A DNA stretch of 11,364 bases from Actinomycetota bacterium (GCA_009701945.1 WLJF01000008.1:1-11364); one strand, 5' to 3'; counted from the stretch's first letter, positions 1 through 8,842 are shown. A program made the numbers and translations. The notes: a model not told the origin generated them from the sequence alone.

Positions 1-1187
1 ACTCTCAAGAACAGAAGTTTCTCTACACACTTCTCTTCCTCTTTGGCTTTGGCATTATGGCCTGGGTTCCTCGCTTTCCTGAGGTAAAGGCAAATCTTGG
101 CCTTGATAACGGAGCATTTGGTTCACTCATGAGCACAGGTTCCATTGGCGCATTCTTTGGATTGCTCACTGTCGGTCATATCATCCATAGATTTGGCGCA
201 TTTAAAGTTACCTTGATATCAATAACGATTCTTTTCTCAAGCCTTGTGGCACTTGTCCACGTGCAATCAAGTTTTCTTTTCCTTGTATTTAACATTCTCT
301 TCGGATTTGGAATTACTGCAGTCCACGTCTGCCTTAATAGCCAAGTCTTTCACTTCCTTGAACGCAGCAAAATCAATTTGGTGACAAGTACCGCTGGATA
401 TTGGAGCGCTGGTGCATTGAGCACTGCAATCCTCTCTGGATTCTTAGTGGGCCGCGTAAGCCTTCTTACCCATATCGATTTTCTCTGCGCGGTAATTACC
501 ATTTTAATGTTTGCACTCGTTATTCGCTTGAGATCAGTACTGATTGAATCTAATGAAGATTCTGAGAGTGACTACTCGATTAAGGAGATATTTACCGGTT
601 TTAGAATCGACTGGCCAGTGAGTTTGGGAATGGCGTGTGCCGTCTATCTCGAATTTGCAATCGGTGACTGGGGAACGATTTTTACCAAAGATCGACTCGG
701 AATTAATGCAGGTTTGAGCACCGCCCCCTACATTATCTTCACTGCAATGATGATCTTTGGCAGATTGCTCATCCACCGCATACTTCCAAAAGCACCACTG
801 CATCTCTGGGTTAGACGCGCAGCACTTCTTGCAGGTGCTGGCTTTGGAATCTGCATCATTGTCGCAACACATCTACCTGCCACCTTAAAGTGGTGGTCTT
901 ACGGACTCTTCCTCTTAGCCTTCTTCTTTGCAGGTCTTGGCTCATCTTTCCTTGGCCCATCCTTCTTTGCAGCAGCAAATAGGCGCTCTTCACAGCCAAG
1001 CGCTGTGGTTGTGGGTCAATTTGGCGTCGTCAATAACGTTCTGCTCTTTGGAATTAAGTGGATTGTTGCGTGGACAATTCAGTTCACAGGATCAATTGCA
1101 CTTGCGATGATGATTCCCACAGTGATGATGCTAGCAACCGTCTTCTTCGTGAGCTCACTCGAAGAAGACTCGAAGTCTAAAGTTTAA
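1..1187 (+). CDS. MFS transporter, 5'-truncated by the window edge
   Basis: Inner-membrane major facilitator superfamily transporter; the substrate cannot be read from sequence. The reading frame is open from base 3, giving 394 residues before the TAA at 1185-1187. An ATG at 57 exists, but the codons before it already encode a hydrophobic helix ([13 protein letters not shown]) typical of MFS helix 1, so the real start lies just upstream of the window and only a short N-terminus is missing. After helix 1 comes a [14 protein letters not shown] stretch, then a helix ending in HRFG, as in the loop 2-3 region of the family. The rest is a series of hydrophobic segments with a charged central loop (about bases 535-600, rich in Asp/Glu/Ser) dividing the two six-helix halves. 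The general look resembles YbjJ/fucose-permease-like MFS proteins, a family-level impression only. It converges on glgB, overlapping it by 4 bases. Confidence 0.85.
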   Translation, partial: SQEQKFLYTLLFLFGFGIMAWVPRFPEVKANLGLDNGAFGSLMSTGSIGAFFGLLTVGHIIHRFGAFKVTLISITILFSSLVALVHVQSSFLFLVFNILFGFGITAVHVCLNSQVFHFLERSKINLVTSTAGYWSAGALSTAILSGFLVGRVSLLTHIDFLCAVITILMFALVIRLRSVLIESNEDSESDYSIKEIFTGFRIDWPVSLGMACAVYLEFAIGDWGTIFTKDRLGINAGLSTAPYIIFTAMMIFGRLLIHRILPKAPLHLWVRRAALLAGAGFGICIIVATHLPATLKWWSYGLFLLAFFFAGLGSSFLGPSFFAAANRRSSQPSAVVVGQFGVVNNVLLFGIKWIVAWTIQFTGSIALAMMIPTVMMLATVFFVSSLEEDSKSKV

Positions 1188-1189
1188 AC
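1182..1189. other. Palindrome carrying both stop codons of two convergent genes
   Basis: GTTTAAAC is a perfect 8-bp palindrome. On the plus strand it reads Val-stop (GTT TAA) for the MFS gene, and on the minus strand the same bases read Val-stop for glgB. The two coding regions therefore overlap by the four bases TTAA (1184-1187), and no intergenic terminator can exist between them. A small hairpin (AGACT, loop CGA, AGTCT, 1166-1178) lies just before it inside the MFS gene but is too weak and lacks a T tract to be called a terminator. Confidence 0.9.
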
Positions 1190-3121
1190 GCGCTCAAACC
1201 AGACTGTTGCAAGTGGCGGAATACGCACAGTTGCATACAAGTTTGTATCGACATCGACTGCAAATGAGCTATTGGTAATTCCGCTACCGCCATATTTTAG
1301 ATCATCGGTATTAACGACTTCACGCCAGACGCCAGAAACTGGCAAAGGTAGTGAATATTGCTCGTGCGGCACTGGAGAGAAGTTGGTTACGCAGACAACA
1401 GGAATTCCCTTATCGGACCAGCGAACAAATGCGAGTGTATTTCCTGCTCCATCATCGCCGACAATCCATTGGAATCCATCGGCGAAGATATCTTTCTCCC
1501 ACAAAGATGGCAGTCCCCGATAACTCTGATTGATATCGGCAAGTGCTTTCTGTACGCCCTTATGTTCAGCAAACTCAGTGAGGTACCACTGAAGACCTGC
1601 TTCTTGGCTCCACTCATCATTCTGAGCAAACTCTTGACCCATGAAGAGCAACTTCTTACCTGGATGTGCCCACATAAATCCGTAGAGCGCACGAAGAGTT
1701 GCAAGCTTCTGCCAGCGATCTCCGGGGAATTTATTTACCAGTGATCCCTTGCCGTGAACTACTTCATCATGGGAGAGCGGAAGCATGAAGTTTTCAGACC
1801 AGGCATAGAGAATGGAGAAGGTAATTTCATTGTGGTGATACATGCGGTGAATAGGTTCATGCTGCAGATATTCGAGGGTGTCGTGCATCCAACCCATATT
1901 CCACTTAAAGCCGAAGCCCAAGCCTCCACCAGAAGTCTCTTTGGTGACGCCACCCCACGCTGTTGATTCTTCAGCGATCATCATGATGCCTTGATGGTGC
2001 TTATAAGCAGTTGATGTCGCTTCTTGGAGGAGCTGAACTGCCTCGAGATTCTCGCGACCACCGAACTTATTGGGTAACCATTCGCCTTCTTTACGTGAGT
2101 AATCGAGGTAGAGCATGGATGCGACAGCATCGACTCGAAGGCCATCGATATGGAACTCTTCTAGCCAATAGAGAGCGCTAGCGACGAGGAAGTTACGGAC
2201 TTCGTTTCGCCCGAAGTTAAAGATTAGAGTGCCCCAATCAGGGTGCTCGCCTAACCGTGGATCAGCATGTTCGTAGAGCGCTGTGCCATCGAACTTTGCA
2301 AGAGCCCATTCATCTTTTGGAAAGTGAGCAGGAACCCAATCGAGAATGACACCGATGCCTGCTTGGTGGAGCGCATCAACGAGATAGCGGAATTCATCGG
2401 GTGAACCAAAGCGCGATGTTGGCGCAAAGAAAGAAGTGACTTGATAACCCCACGATGGTGAATATGGGTGTTCGGTAATCGGTAAGAATTCAACGTGGGT
2501 AAAACCTTGTTCGAGAACATAGGAGACAAGTTCTTCAGCCATCTGTAGGTACGACAGACCTGGACGCCAAGAACCAGCGTGGACTTCATAGACAGAGACA
2601 GGGGAGCGCCATGGTTGGTAACTCTTTCGATTCTCCATCCACTGTGTATCACTCCAACTATAAGTGGATTCGGTAACGACAGATGCGGTGCGAGGTGGAT
2701 GTTCAGTTGCACGCGCCAGCGGATCTGCGTGATCAATCCAATTGCCGTTGATGGTGCAGATTGCAAATTTGTAACATGTATTGGGCCCAACATCAGGAAT
2801 GAATATTTCCCAGATACCGGTGGAACCGGCGCGCACCATAGGGTGCGTAGCGCGATCCCAAAAGTTGTGATCGCCCACCAGACTTACAGCTTGCGCGTTC
2901 GGCGCCCAGACTGAGAAGGCTGTACCAATGAGCGTTCCATCTGCTTCGCGTTTGATGTGTGCACCGAGTACATCCCATAAACGTTCGTGACGACCTTCGG
3001 CGATCAGGTGAAAGTCGAGTTCGCCCAACGTTGAATAGGGATTGAGGTATGAACCTTGTGGAAGATAAGTATTTTCTTCTCCCGATTTTGCGCCCTTAAA
3101 GAGGCGGGAGAAAAAAGACAT
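1184..3121 (-). CDS. glgB: 1,4-alpha-glucan branching enzyme GlgB
   Basis: GH13 cytoplasmic enzyme that cleaves an alpha-1,4-glucan chain and re-attaches it as an alpha-1,6 branch. The protein is 645 aa. After a short N-terminus come [22 protein letters not shown] (34-55), a CBM48 beta-sandwich (about 65-150), the catalytic barrel (about 175-540) and an all-beta C-terminal domain. The nucleophile is D331 in [12 protein letters not shown], the acid/base is E384 in MIAEEST (the 53-residue spacing equals that of E. coli D405/E458), and the transition-state Asp is D452 in [12 protein letters not shown]. It lacks the extra N1 sandwich found in the longer (about 730 aa) enzymes of E. coli and M. 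tuberculosis; instead the first 30 residues begin with a basic, aromatic [12 protein letters not shown]. The ATG lies 8 bases after the glgE stop with no clear Shine-Dalgarno, so translation is probably coupled to glgE. It is the last gene of the aceE-glgE-glgB unit. Confidence 0.97.
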   Translation of the reverse strand: MSFFSRLFKGAKSGEENTYLPQGSYLNPYSTLGELDFHLIAEGRHERLWDVLGAHIKREADGTLIGTAFSVWAPNAQAVSLVGDHNFWDRATHPMVRAGSTGIWEIFIPDVGPNTCYKFAICTINGNWIDHADPLARATEHPPRTASVVTESTYSWSDTQWMENRKSYQPWRSPVSVYEVHAGSWRPGLSYLQMAEELVSYVLEQGFTHVEFLPITEHPYSPSWGYQVTSFFAPTSRFGSPDEFRYLVDALHQAGIGVILDWVPAHFPKDEWALAKFDGTALYEHADPRLGEHPDWGTLIFNFGRNEVRNFLVASALYWLEEFHIDGLRVDAVASMLYLDYSRKEGEWLPNKFGGRENLEAVQLLQEATSTAYKHHQGIMMIAEESTAWGGVTKETSGGGLGFGFKWNMGWMHDTLEYLQHEPIHRMYHHNEITFSILYAWSENFMLPLSHDEVVHGKGSLVNKFPGDRWQKLATLRALYGFMWAHPGKKLLFMGQEFAQNDEWSQEAGLQWYLTEFAEHKGVQKALADINQSYRGLPSLWEKDIFADGFQWIVGDDGAGNTLAFVRWSDKGIPVVCVTNFSPVPHEQYSLPLPVSGVWREVVNTDDLKYGGSGITNSSFAVDVDTNLYATVRIPPLATVWFERV

Positions 3122-3129
3122 GCGTAATC

Positions 3130-5094
3130 TTAAAGCTTTACCTGCGCAATGTGAACGACTTTGCCAGACAACCTTGTTGGATCAAGGCGCACATAGGTGT
3201 GTGCTGACCAGTTATATGATGCGCCATCAATCAAATCCGTTACCTCAAAGTTATCTTTCTGCAAACCGAGTTCTGACATATTCCAATGAACTGTTGTCTC
3301 TTGTGCAAATGAAGGGTCTAGGTTGATAACGACAAGAATGAGGTTATCTCCATCGCGCTTTGAGTAAGCGATGATTGAGTCATTCTCAGTTGTGTGGAAT
3401 CGAAGGTTGCGAAGACGCTGAAGTGCAACGTTCTTCTTGCGAATTAAATTGAGTTGAGTGATAAATGGAGCAAGTGTTAACTTCTTCTTGGTAGCGCCAT
3501 CCCAGTCGCGGATCTTGATCTCATACTTCTCAGAGTCCATGTACTCCTCACCGCCCTCTTTAAAGCGGCGATGTTCGTAGAGTTCATAGCCCGCATACAT
3601 TCCCCATGATGGAGTCAGCGTTGCGGCGAGGGCTGCGCGAATTGCAAAGATTGCAGGGTTTCCTGATTGCAGATGGAAAGGCAGAATGTCGGGAGTATTG
3701 ACCCAGAAGTTGGGTCTGAAGAAGGCGCTAGTTTGTTGTGAAACTTCAGTGGCGTAATCGGTGAGCTCTTGCTTGCTGGTCCGCCACGTGAAATATGAAT
3801 ACGACTGGTGGAAGCCAGCTTTTCCGAGCGCATGCATCATCGATGGCTTGGTAAATGCTTCAGCAAGGAAGATGACATCAGGGCTTTCTGCATGAATTGA
3901 CTTCATAATCTCAGCCCAGAAGTGCACTGGCTTGGTGTGTGGGTTATCTACGCGGAAGATAGAGATTCCCTTAGAGATCCAAAGACGCAGAATACGAAGA
4001 GTTTCAGCAACGATTGCGTTGTAATCGTTATCAAAGTTAATCGGATAGATATCTTGATACTTCTTCGGAGGATTCTCTGCATATGCAATAGATCCATCCG
4101 GACGCGTTGTAAAGAATTCAGGATGTTCTGTGGCCCATGGGTGATCAGGAGATGCTTGGAGAGCAAAATCCATCGCTACTTCAAGGCCAACCTTCTTTGC
4201 AGCTTTAACGAAGTTTTCAAAGTCAGACATGGTGCCGAGCGCAGGGTTAATTGCATCGTGGCCACCTTCTTTATTGCCGATTGCCCAAGGAACACCAGGG
4301 TCGCTGGCAGTGGGTGTCAGGGTGTTGTTCTTTCCCTTACGAAACTTTGTTCCGATGGGATGAACAGGTGGCAGGTAGAGAATGTCGAAGCCCATTGCAG
4401 CAACTGCAGGAAGGCGAAGTTCAGCGGTCTTAAATGTTCCACTGATAACTGTGCCATCTGTTCCAACTTTGGCGCCTTCGCTGCGGGGGAAGAATTCATA
4501 CCAAGAGCCCACAAGTGCGCGTTCGTGATCTGCGCGGATTGGGTAGTGCTCAGTTGATGTAATGAGGCGACGTAATGGATGTGCTGTGAAATATGCACGA
4601 ATCTCTTCGGTTGATGTCTGCGAGAAGCGATTCATCGCGGCGAGTTTTGTATTGCGAAGAATCTTGATTGCTGCAGTGAGCATTGACTTGGCAGATGAAT
4701 CTTCAGCTAATTTCTCTTCAAAGATAGTGCAGCCGATTGTGCACATGAGTTCAGCATCGATATCTGCAGGAATCTTGATTTCGGCATCGTGAATCCATGT
4801 GGCAAATGGGTGGTCATATGAGTCGATGGTGAATGTGTAATTACCCTGAGCTGGAATACGTATAGAACCTTGATAGCGATCTCCGCCACGCCACTGTTCA
4901 GCCATTACTGAGCGCGAAAGCTCTTTGCCTTGTGCGTTATAGAGAACTACATCGGCACCGAGAAGATCGTGCCCTTCGCGAAATATTGTTGCACTTACTG
5001 GAATCTCTTCACCGGCAATCGCCTTTACAGGAACGAAATCTCCCCCAAAAAATACTGTGGGGGAGATGTCGGTGACGGGGATTCGATTGATCAA
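3130..5094 (-). CDS. glgE: Alpha-1,4-glucan:maltose-1-phosphate maltosyltransferase GlgE
   Basis: GH13_3 cytoplasmic enzyme that transfers maltosyl units from alpha-maltose-1-phosphate to the non-reducing end of alpha-1,4-glucan, releasing phosphate. At 654 aa it is close to the family length (about 660-700). An N-terminal beta-sandwich (about 1-110) includes [17 protein letters not shown]; a helical linker with MNRF (154-157) follows; then the barrel with FPRSEG (202-207), the Tyr/Pro-rich [10 protein letters not shown] (239-248) and [14 protein letters not shown] (275-288). The nucleophile is D383 in [11 protein letters not shown] and the acid/base is E412 in FLAEAFTKP; the 29-residue spacing equals that of Streptomyces GlgE (D394/E423). 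The start is TTG at 5092-5094, overlapping the aceE TGA. It is preferred because homology to other GlgEs begins within a few residues and the next Met is residue 64. treS and pep2, which usually make the substrate and are often nearby, are absent here. Confidence 0.96.
   Translation of the reverse strand: MINRIPVTDISPTVFFGGDFVPVKAIAGEEIPVSATIFREGHDLLGADVVLYNAQGKELSRSVMAEQWRGGDRYQGSIRIPAQGNYTFTIDSYDHPFATWIHDAEIKIPADIDAELMCTIGCTIFEEKLAEDSSAKSMLTAAIKILRNTKLAAMNRFSQTSTEEIRAYFTAHPLRRLITSTEHYPIRADHERALVGSWYEFFPRSEGAKVGTDGTVISGTFKTAELRLPAVAAMGFDILYLPPVHPIGTKFRKGKNNTLTPTASDPGVPWAIGNKEGGHDAINPALGTMSDFENFVKAAKKVGLEVAMDFALQASPDHPWATEHPEFFTTRPDGSIAYAENPPKKYQDIYPINFDNDYNAIVAETLRILRLWISKGISIFRVDNPHTKPVHFWAEIMKSIHAESPDVIFLAEAFTKPSMMHALGKAGFHQSYSYFTWRTSKQELTDYATEVSQQTSAFFRPNFWVNTPDILPFHLQSGNPAIFAIRAALAATLTPSWGMYAGYELYEHRRFKEGGEEYMDSEKYEIKIRDWDGATKKKLTLAPFITQLNLIRKKNVALQRLRNLRFHTTENDSIIAYSKRDGDNLILVVINLDPSFAQETTVHWNMSELGLQKDNFEVTDLIDGASYNWSAHTYVRLDPTRLSGKVVHIAQVKL
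5038..5067 (-). other. Perfect 9-bp hairpin in the first codons of glgE
   Basis: ATCTCCCCC (5038-5046) and GGGGGAGAT (5059-5067) are exact reverse complements around a 12-base loop. In the glgE message the structure covers nucleotides 28-57 of the coding region (codons for [10 protein letters not shown]). Six of the nine pairs are G-C. No T tract follows on the minus strand, so it is not a standard intrinsic terminator. It could be a translation-rate or RNA-processing element at the aceE/glgE boundary, or chance; a repeat of this size is not statistically rare in 11 kb. Confidence 0.5.
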
Positions 5095-7811
5095 CCTGAA
5101 CCTTCAGTGTTGCCAGCATCTGCTGATCGAACATCGAAAATACGATACTTATCGATAGCTTCTTGAACTACGGATTCCTTCACTTCCCCTGCCTTAGCAA
5201 GTTCAGCCAAAGTTGCGACAACGATTGATTCTGCATCAACCTTGAAGTGGCGACGAAGAGCACCGCGAGTATCAGAGAGACCAAAGCCATCTGTTCCCAG
5301 TGAATGGAATGCATTAGGCACCCATGGTGAAATCTGATCTTGCACAGCGCGCATGAAGTCAGAGACTGCGATGACAGGTCCAGGCGTTCCCTTGAGCTTG
5401 TCATAGACATATGCGCTCTTCTTATCCTTCGGATTGAGCATGTTATGGCGGTCTACTTCAAGACCATCACGACGTAGCTCATTCCAAGAAGTTACTGACC
5501 AGACGGAGGCTGCAACGCCCCAATCTTCAGCGAGAAGTTTCTGTGCCTTAAGAGCCCAATTAACACCAACACCAGATGCCAAGAGTTGAGCATTCTTCTT
5601 GCGCTGCTTTGATGCGCCTGAATATAGATAGATTCCCTTGAGCAGACCCTCGAGATCTAAGTGATCTGGTTCAGCAGGCTGCATATATGGCTCGTTATAT
5701 ACAGTCATGTAGTAATAAATGTTCTCGCTATCTTCTCCATACATACGGCGCAGACCATCTTTAAAGATATGTCCGACTTCATATGCAAACGCTGGGTCAT
5801 ATGCAACGACTGCTGGGTTGGTTGCAGCAAGTAGGTGTGAATGGCCATCTTCATGCTGCAGACCTTCACCGTTAAGAGTTGTGCGACCTGCAGTTGCACC
5901 GAGAACGAATCCACGAACTAACTGGTCTGCAGCTGCCCAGAAGGCATCTCCTGTGCGCTGGAATCCAAACATGGAGTAGAAGATGTAGATAGGAATCATT
6001 GGCTCGTTATGGGTTGAGTAAGAAGAGCCCACAGCGGTAAATGAAGCAACAGATCCCGCTTCATTAATTCCTTCGTGAAGGATGACTCCCGATGTTGATT
6101 CCTTATAGGACAACATCAATTCACGGTCAACTGCCATGTACTGCTGACCATGTGGTGAGTAGATCTTCAAAGTTGGAAATAGTGAATCAAGACCGAATGT
6201 GCGGGCTTCATCAGGGATGATCGGGACAAGACGGCTGCCAAGTCCTGGGTCCTTGATGAGGTCCTTCAACATACGGACAAATGCCATCGTTGTTGCTACT
6301 TCTTGTTGTCCTGAACCACGACGCACTGATTCATATGCCTCATCAGCAGGTTGTTGAAGTGGGCGAGAGACCTTGCGACGGCTTGGGATGGATCCACCGA
6401 GTTCGCGACGACGTTCTTCCAAGTACTTCATCTCAGGAGAATCTGCCGGAAGCTTGTAGTAAGAAGGTGTGTATTTATCCAAAGCGCTATCTGGCAATGG
6501 AATCTCAAGGCGATCGCGGAATTCGATGATGTCTTCAAGAGTCATCTTCTTCATCTGGTGCGTTGAGTTTCGTCCTTCGAAGTGGGAACCAAGAGTCCAG
6601 CCCTTGACTGTCTTAGCCAGAATTACTGTTGGGCGACCATTCTTCTCTGTTGCAGCTGTATATGCAGCAAAGAGCTTGCGATAGTCATGGCCACCGCGCT
6701 TTAAGTTCCAAATCTGATCATCTGAATATCCAGAGACCATCGCAGCTGTGCGTGGATCGCGGTTGAAGAAGTGTTCGCGAACAAATGCGCCACTTTCAGC
6801 CTTAAATGTCTGGTAATCGCCATCAAGAGTTGTATTCATTAAGTTAACGAGTGCACCTTCGCGGTCTTGTGCAAGAAGTGGATCCCATCCACGGCCCCAC
6901 ACAACCTTGATGACATTCCATCCTGCTCCACCGAATATGGATTCGAGCTCTTGAATAATCTTGCCATTACCGCGCACAGGGCCATCAAGGCGCTGCAAAT
7001 TACAGTTCACTACGAAGGTGAGGTTGTCGAGCTTCTCGCGCGATGCAAGTCCAATAGCACCGAGTGTGTCGACCTCATCCATCTCACCATCGCCAAGGAA
7101 TGCCCAGACGTTCTGATCGCTTGTGTCCTTGATTCCGCGGTTATGTAAGTAACGATTAAAGCGCGCTTGATAAATTGCATTGATTGGCCCAATACCCATG
7201 GAGACAGTTGGGAATTGCCAGAAGTCTGGCATCAAACGTGGATGTGGGTATGAAGATAATCCACCAGCTGTATGTGAAAGTTCCTGACGGAAACCATCGA
7301 GCTGATCTTCAGTGAAACGTCCTTCAAGAAATGCTCGTGAATACATTCCGGGAGATGCGTGACCTTGGAAGAAGATTTGATCTCCGCCACCTGGGTGATC
7401 TTGTCCGCGGAAGAAGTGGTTAAAACCAACTTCATAGAGCGCCGCAGATGATGCGTATGTAGAGATGTGTCCGCCTACGCCAATTCCTGGACGCTGAGCA
7501 CGGTGCACCAAGATTGCTGCGTTCCAACGCACTGCTGCGCGAATACGGCGCTCAATATCTTCGTCTCCTGGAAAATCTGGTTCATTCTCTGGAGAAATAG
7601 TGTTGATGTAATCGGTAGTGCGAAGGTCAGGAAGGCCGATCTTCTTCTCATGCGCTCGCTTGAGAAGTTGGAGCATCAAATAACGAGCACGCACTGGGCC
7701 AGCAGCATTGAGAGCTGCATCGAAGGAGGCTTGCCATTCAGCCGTTTCAGCAGGATCTGTATCTACTAATTGGTCGATTATCTGATCTGGCGATCCGGCG
7801 AATTCGGTCAT
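5091..7811 (-). CDS. aceE: Pyruvate dehydrogenase E1 component, homodimeric type (AceE)
   Basis: Thiamin-diphosphate enzyme that decarboxylates pyruvate and acetylates the lipoyl group of the E2 subunit, feeding acetyl-CoA into the TCA cycle. At 906 aa it matches the single-chain gamma-proteobacterial/actinobacterial type (E. coli 887). In order: [22 protein letters not shown] (115-136), QGHASPGMY (149-157) with a cofactor-region His, [21 protein letters not shown] (186-206), the ThDP/Mg motif GDGEMDE (240-246) ending in [12 protein letters not shown] (268-279), H418 in NSTHQMKKM, the HEGINEAG segment (579-586) bearing the Glu that activates the cofactor ring, and [12 protein letters not shown] (648-659). 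The ATG has a GGAAG sequence nine bases upstream. It is the first gene of the aceE-glgE-glgB unit and diverges from DUF3052. No E2 or E3 gene is in the window. Confidence 0.97.
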   Translation of the reverse strand: MTEFAGSPDQIIDQLVDTDPAETAEWQASFDAALNAAGPVRARYLMLQLLKRAHEKKIGLPDLRTTDYINTISPENEPDFPGDEDIERRIRAAVRWNAAILVHRAQRPGIGVGGHISTYASSAALYEVGFNHFFRGQDHPGGGDQIFFQGHASPGMYSRAFLEGRFTEDQLDGFRQELSHTAGGLSSYPHPRLMPDFWQFPTVSMGIGPINAIYQARFNRYLHNRGIKDTSDQNVWAFLGDGEMDEVDTLGAIGLASREKLDNLTFVVNCNLQRLDGPVRGNGKIIQELESIFGGAGWNVIKVVWGRGWDPLLAQDREGALVNLMNTTLDGDYQTFKAESGAFVREHFFNRDPRTAAMVSGYSDDQIWNLKRGGHDYRKLFAAYTAATEKNGRPTVILAKTVKGWTLGSHFEGRNSTHQMKKMTLEDIIEFRDRLEIPLPDSALDKYTPSYYKLPADSPEMKYLEERRRELGGSIPSRRKVSRPLQQPADEAYESVRRGSGQQEVATTMAFVRMLKDLIKDPGLGSRLVPIIPDEARTFGLDSLFPTLKIYSPHGQQYMAVDRELMLSYKESTSGVILHEGINEAGSVASFTAVGSSYSTHNEPMIPIYIFYSMFGFQRTGDAFWAAADQLVRGFVLGATAGRTTLNGEGLQHEDGHSHLLAATNPAVVAYDPAFAYEVGHIFKDGLRRMYGEDSENIYYYMTVYNEPYMQPAEPDHLDLEGLLKGIYLYSGASKQRKKNAQLLASGVGVNWALKAQKLLAEDWGVAASVWSVTSWNELRRDGLEVDRHNMLNPKDKKSAYVYDKLKGTPGPVIAVSDFMRAVQDQISPWVPNAFHSLGTDGFGLSDTRGALRRHFKVDAESIVVATLAELAKAGEVKESVVQEAIDKYRIFDVRSADAGNTEGSG
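5092..5105 (-). promoter_or_regulatory. glgE ribosome-binding site and overlapping TTG start
   Basis: On the minus strand GAAGG (5105-5101) sits six bases before the TTG at 5094-5092. The TTG overlaps the aceE TGA in the string TTGA (5094-5091). This is a classical arrangement for termination-reinitiation coupling. The weak TTG codon suggests that GlgE is made at a lower level than AceE from the same message; this last point is inference. Confidence 0.6.
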
Positions 7812-7916
7812 GGCCGTATTCTTCCGTCAAAGGGGGATGAGCGCAAAAAAATCGGCTGTGAGGGCGCCAAAACCCTTGTAAATATCGGTCTCATCCGTTG
7901 GACTTATCCTGTGGCA
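7812..7916. promoter_or_regulatory. Divergent promoter region between aceE and the DUF3052 gene
   Basis: These 105 bases hold no plausible gene and must drive both aceE (leftward) and DUF3052-ahpE (rightward). The rightward -10 candidate is listed separately. For aceE, a weak TTGCGC (complement of 7841-7846), 17-base spacer and AAGAAT (complement of 7818-7823) could make a leaderless transcript, but the same bases include the GGAAG that looks like a ribosome-binding site, so I cannot choose. The region also contains an A7 tract (7845-7851), a GGCGCC palindrome (7863-7868) and a 4-bp AGGG/CCCT inverted repeat (7861-7876). I recognise no known operator. Confidence 0.55.
7905..7910 (+). promoter_or_regulatory. 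-10 box for a probably leaderless DUF3052-ahpE transcript
   Basis: TATCCT fits the TANNNT -10 consensus and ends six bases before the ATG at 7917, so transcription would start at or next to the A of that ATG. No Shine-Dalgarno precedes this ATG, which fits the leaderless messages common in actinobacteria. No good -35 hexamer is visible at 16-18 bases upstream. Confidence 0.45.
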
Positions 7917-8303
7917 ATGCGCATGGGTTTTGCTAAAGGAGAGCTAATCCTGGAAATCGGCTATGGAGCCGATTGTGATGATGCTCTGCGCGCTGATATC
8001 AAGAATATTGTCGCCACAGATTTTCTCGAGAATTCAACCAATGAAGTTGTCGATGCTGTCTTGCTCTGGTTCCGCGAGGATGATGGTGATCTCGTTGATG
8101 AATTAATGGATGCCATGGCATATCTATCTGAGACCGGTCCTATCTGGGTTCTGACTCCCAAGGTTGGTCGCGATGGCCATGTTGAACCCAGTGATATCCA
8201 AGATGCTGCACCCACATGTGGATTGAGCCAGACATCAACGTTGGCCGTTGCAAAAGATTGGACAGCAACTCGTCTAGTGGCACGTAAGGCGGGCAAGCGA
8301 TAG
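7917..8303 (+). CDS. DUF3052 family protein
   Basis: Small soluble acidic protein of the actinobacterial DUF3052 family; its molecular function is not established. Starting at the ATG at 7917 it has 128 residues. Conserved-looking blocks are LILEIGYGADCDDALR (10-25), EVVDAVLLWFREDDGDLVDELMDA (43-66), GPIWVLTPKVGRDGHVEPSDI (74-94) and AAPTCGLSQTSTLAVAKDWTATRLV (97-121). The Asp/Glu-rich centre followed by the GRDGHVEPSDI turn is the hallmark I recognise. The frame is open back to an ATG at 7770, but that would overlap the start of aceE and add 49 residues unlike the family. GTG 7911 and ATG 7923 are other possible starts. It is followed after nine bases by ahpE, the same pairing as Rv2239c-Rv2238c of M. 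tuberculosis (recalled), so a link to redox homeostasis is possible but unproven. Confidence 0.88.
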   Translation: MRMGFAKGELILEIGYGADCDDALRADIKNIVATDFLENSTNEVVDAVLLWFREDDGDLVDELMDAMAYLSETGPIWVLTPKVGRDGHVEPSDIQDAAPTCGLSQTSTLAVAKDWTATRLVARKAGKR

Positions 8304-8312
8304 ATTCGCGCC

Positions 8313-8771
8313 ATGACACTGACCATTGGCCAAGCCGCACCAGATTTCGAATTAAAGAATCAATATGGAGAACTGGTAAAGCTCTCATCCTTTAAGGGAG
8401 AGAAGAACGTAGTCGTTCTCTTTATCCCCTTTGCATTCACAGGCACATGCACTGGTGAACTCTGCGCAATTCGCGATGACCTTGCAGCCTTTCAAAACGA
8501 TAACGTTCAAGTTCTTGCAATCTCATGTGATTCTCCATTTACACAGAAGATTTTCGCTGAGCAAGAGGGATATAAGTTCCCAGTACTTGCAGATTTCTGG
8601 CCACATGGCGCAGCAGCGCAGGCATATGGAATCTTCAATGCAGATCTTGGATGCGCAATGCGTGGCACATTCATCATTGATAAAGAGGGCATCATCCGTT
8701 GGACTGTAGTTAATGGTCTTGGCGATGCTCGTAACAATGGTGATTACAAGAGCGCTATTGCAGCGCTCTAA
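8313..8771 (+). CDS. ahpE: Peroxiredoxin, AhpE type
   Basis: Cytoplasmic thiol peroxidase that reduces hydroperoxides (AhpE of M. tuberculosis also acts on peroxynitrite). At 152 aa it is the family size. The peroxidatic motif PFAFTGTC (39-46) places T43 and the peroxidatic C46. R117 in MRGTFIIDKEGIIRW (116-130) is the likely partner Arg, and SDFWPHG-like ADFWPHGA (93-100) is typical of AhpE. M. tuberculosis AhpE has a single Cys, but this protein has four: C46, C51, C72 and C114. C51 lies five residues after C46 (CTGELC), the spacing of the resolving Cys in BCP/PrxQ enzymes, so an intramolecular disulfide is possible. The ATG is nine bases after the DUF3052 stop without a strong Shine-Dalgarno, and the two genes should share a transcript. 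A hairpin overlaps its stop codon. Confidence 0.94.
   Translation: MTLTIGQAAPDFELKNQYGELVKLSSFKGEKNVVVLFIPFAFTGTCTGELCAIRDDLAAFQNDNVQVLAISCDSPFTQKIFAEQEGYKFPVLADFWPHGAAAQAYGIFNADLGCAMRGTFIIDKEGIIRWTVVNGLGDARNNGDYKSAIAAL
8749..8769 (+). terminator. Stop-codon hairpin ending the DUF3052-ahpE transcript
   Basis: AGAGCGCT (8749-8756), loop ATTGC, AGCGCTCT (8762-8769) is a perfect 8-bp stem with a 5-base loop and six G-C-type pairs in eight at most. It encodes the last residues of AhpE and takes in the first base of the TAA. There is no T run directly after it; the nearest is TTTT at 8793-8796. This fits the U-poor hairpin terminators or 3'-end stabilisers described in actinobacteria. The coding constraint (Lys-Ser-Ala-Ile-Ala-Ala-Leu) did not require a perfect repeat. 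Confidence 0.5.
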
Positions 8772-8798
8772 CCACGCATACTTCACGCACGATTTTCG

Positions 8799-8823
8799 TA
8801 CTTTCGCTTATATAAAGTAGTAT
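8799..8823 (+). promoter_or_regulatory. Candidate promoter of tRNA-Val with an inverted repeat
   Basis: TAGTAT (8818-8823) fits the TANNNT -10 pattern and would start transcription near 8830, about 13 bases before the tRNA. The -35 is weak (TTTCGT/TTCGTA around 8794-8800). TACTTT (8799-8804) and AAAGTA (8814-8819) form a perfect 6-bp inverted repeat across the spacer and into the -10, which could be an operator or chance. The rest of the 71-base gap between ahpE and the tRNA shows nothing I can name. Confidence 0.4.
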
Positions 8824-8842
8824 TCGCGAGCAGTACATAGCC

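Noticed and set aside
1358..1744. 128-codon plus-strand frame opposite the 3' half of glgB
   Set aside because: Antisense shadow without a start signal or recognisable protein content.
2251..2793. 180-codon minus-strand frame inside glgB
   Set aside because: It is an alternative frame of the same strand as the well-conserved GlgB; the protein shows no domain features, and GlgB is intact so no frameshift is implied.
3131..3140. 10-bp palindrome TAAAGCTTTA at the glgE-glgB junction
   Set aside because: It encodes the last codons of glgE, is AT-rich with no loop, and would not form a stable RNA hairpin; likely chance.
3922..4557. 211-codon open frame on the plus strand opposite glgE
   Set aside because: It lies wholly antisense to the conserved catalytic region of glgE, its translation is Cys/Ile/Arg-rich and resembles no family, and it has no ribosome-binding site. 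It is a shadow of codon usage.
5048..5063. T6-G5 run in glgE as a programmed frameshift site
   Set aside because: In the reading frame it is GTA TTT TTT GGG GGA, which is not a proper X XXY YYZ heptamer, and glgE continues intact in frame 0 with no useful alternative-frame product.
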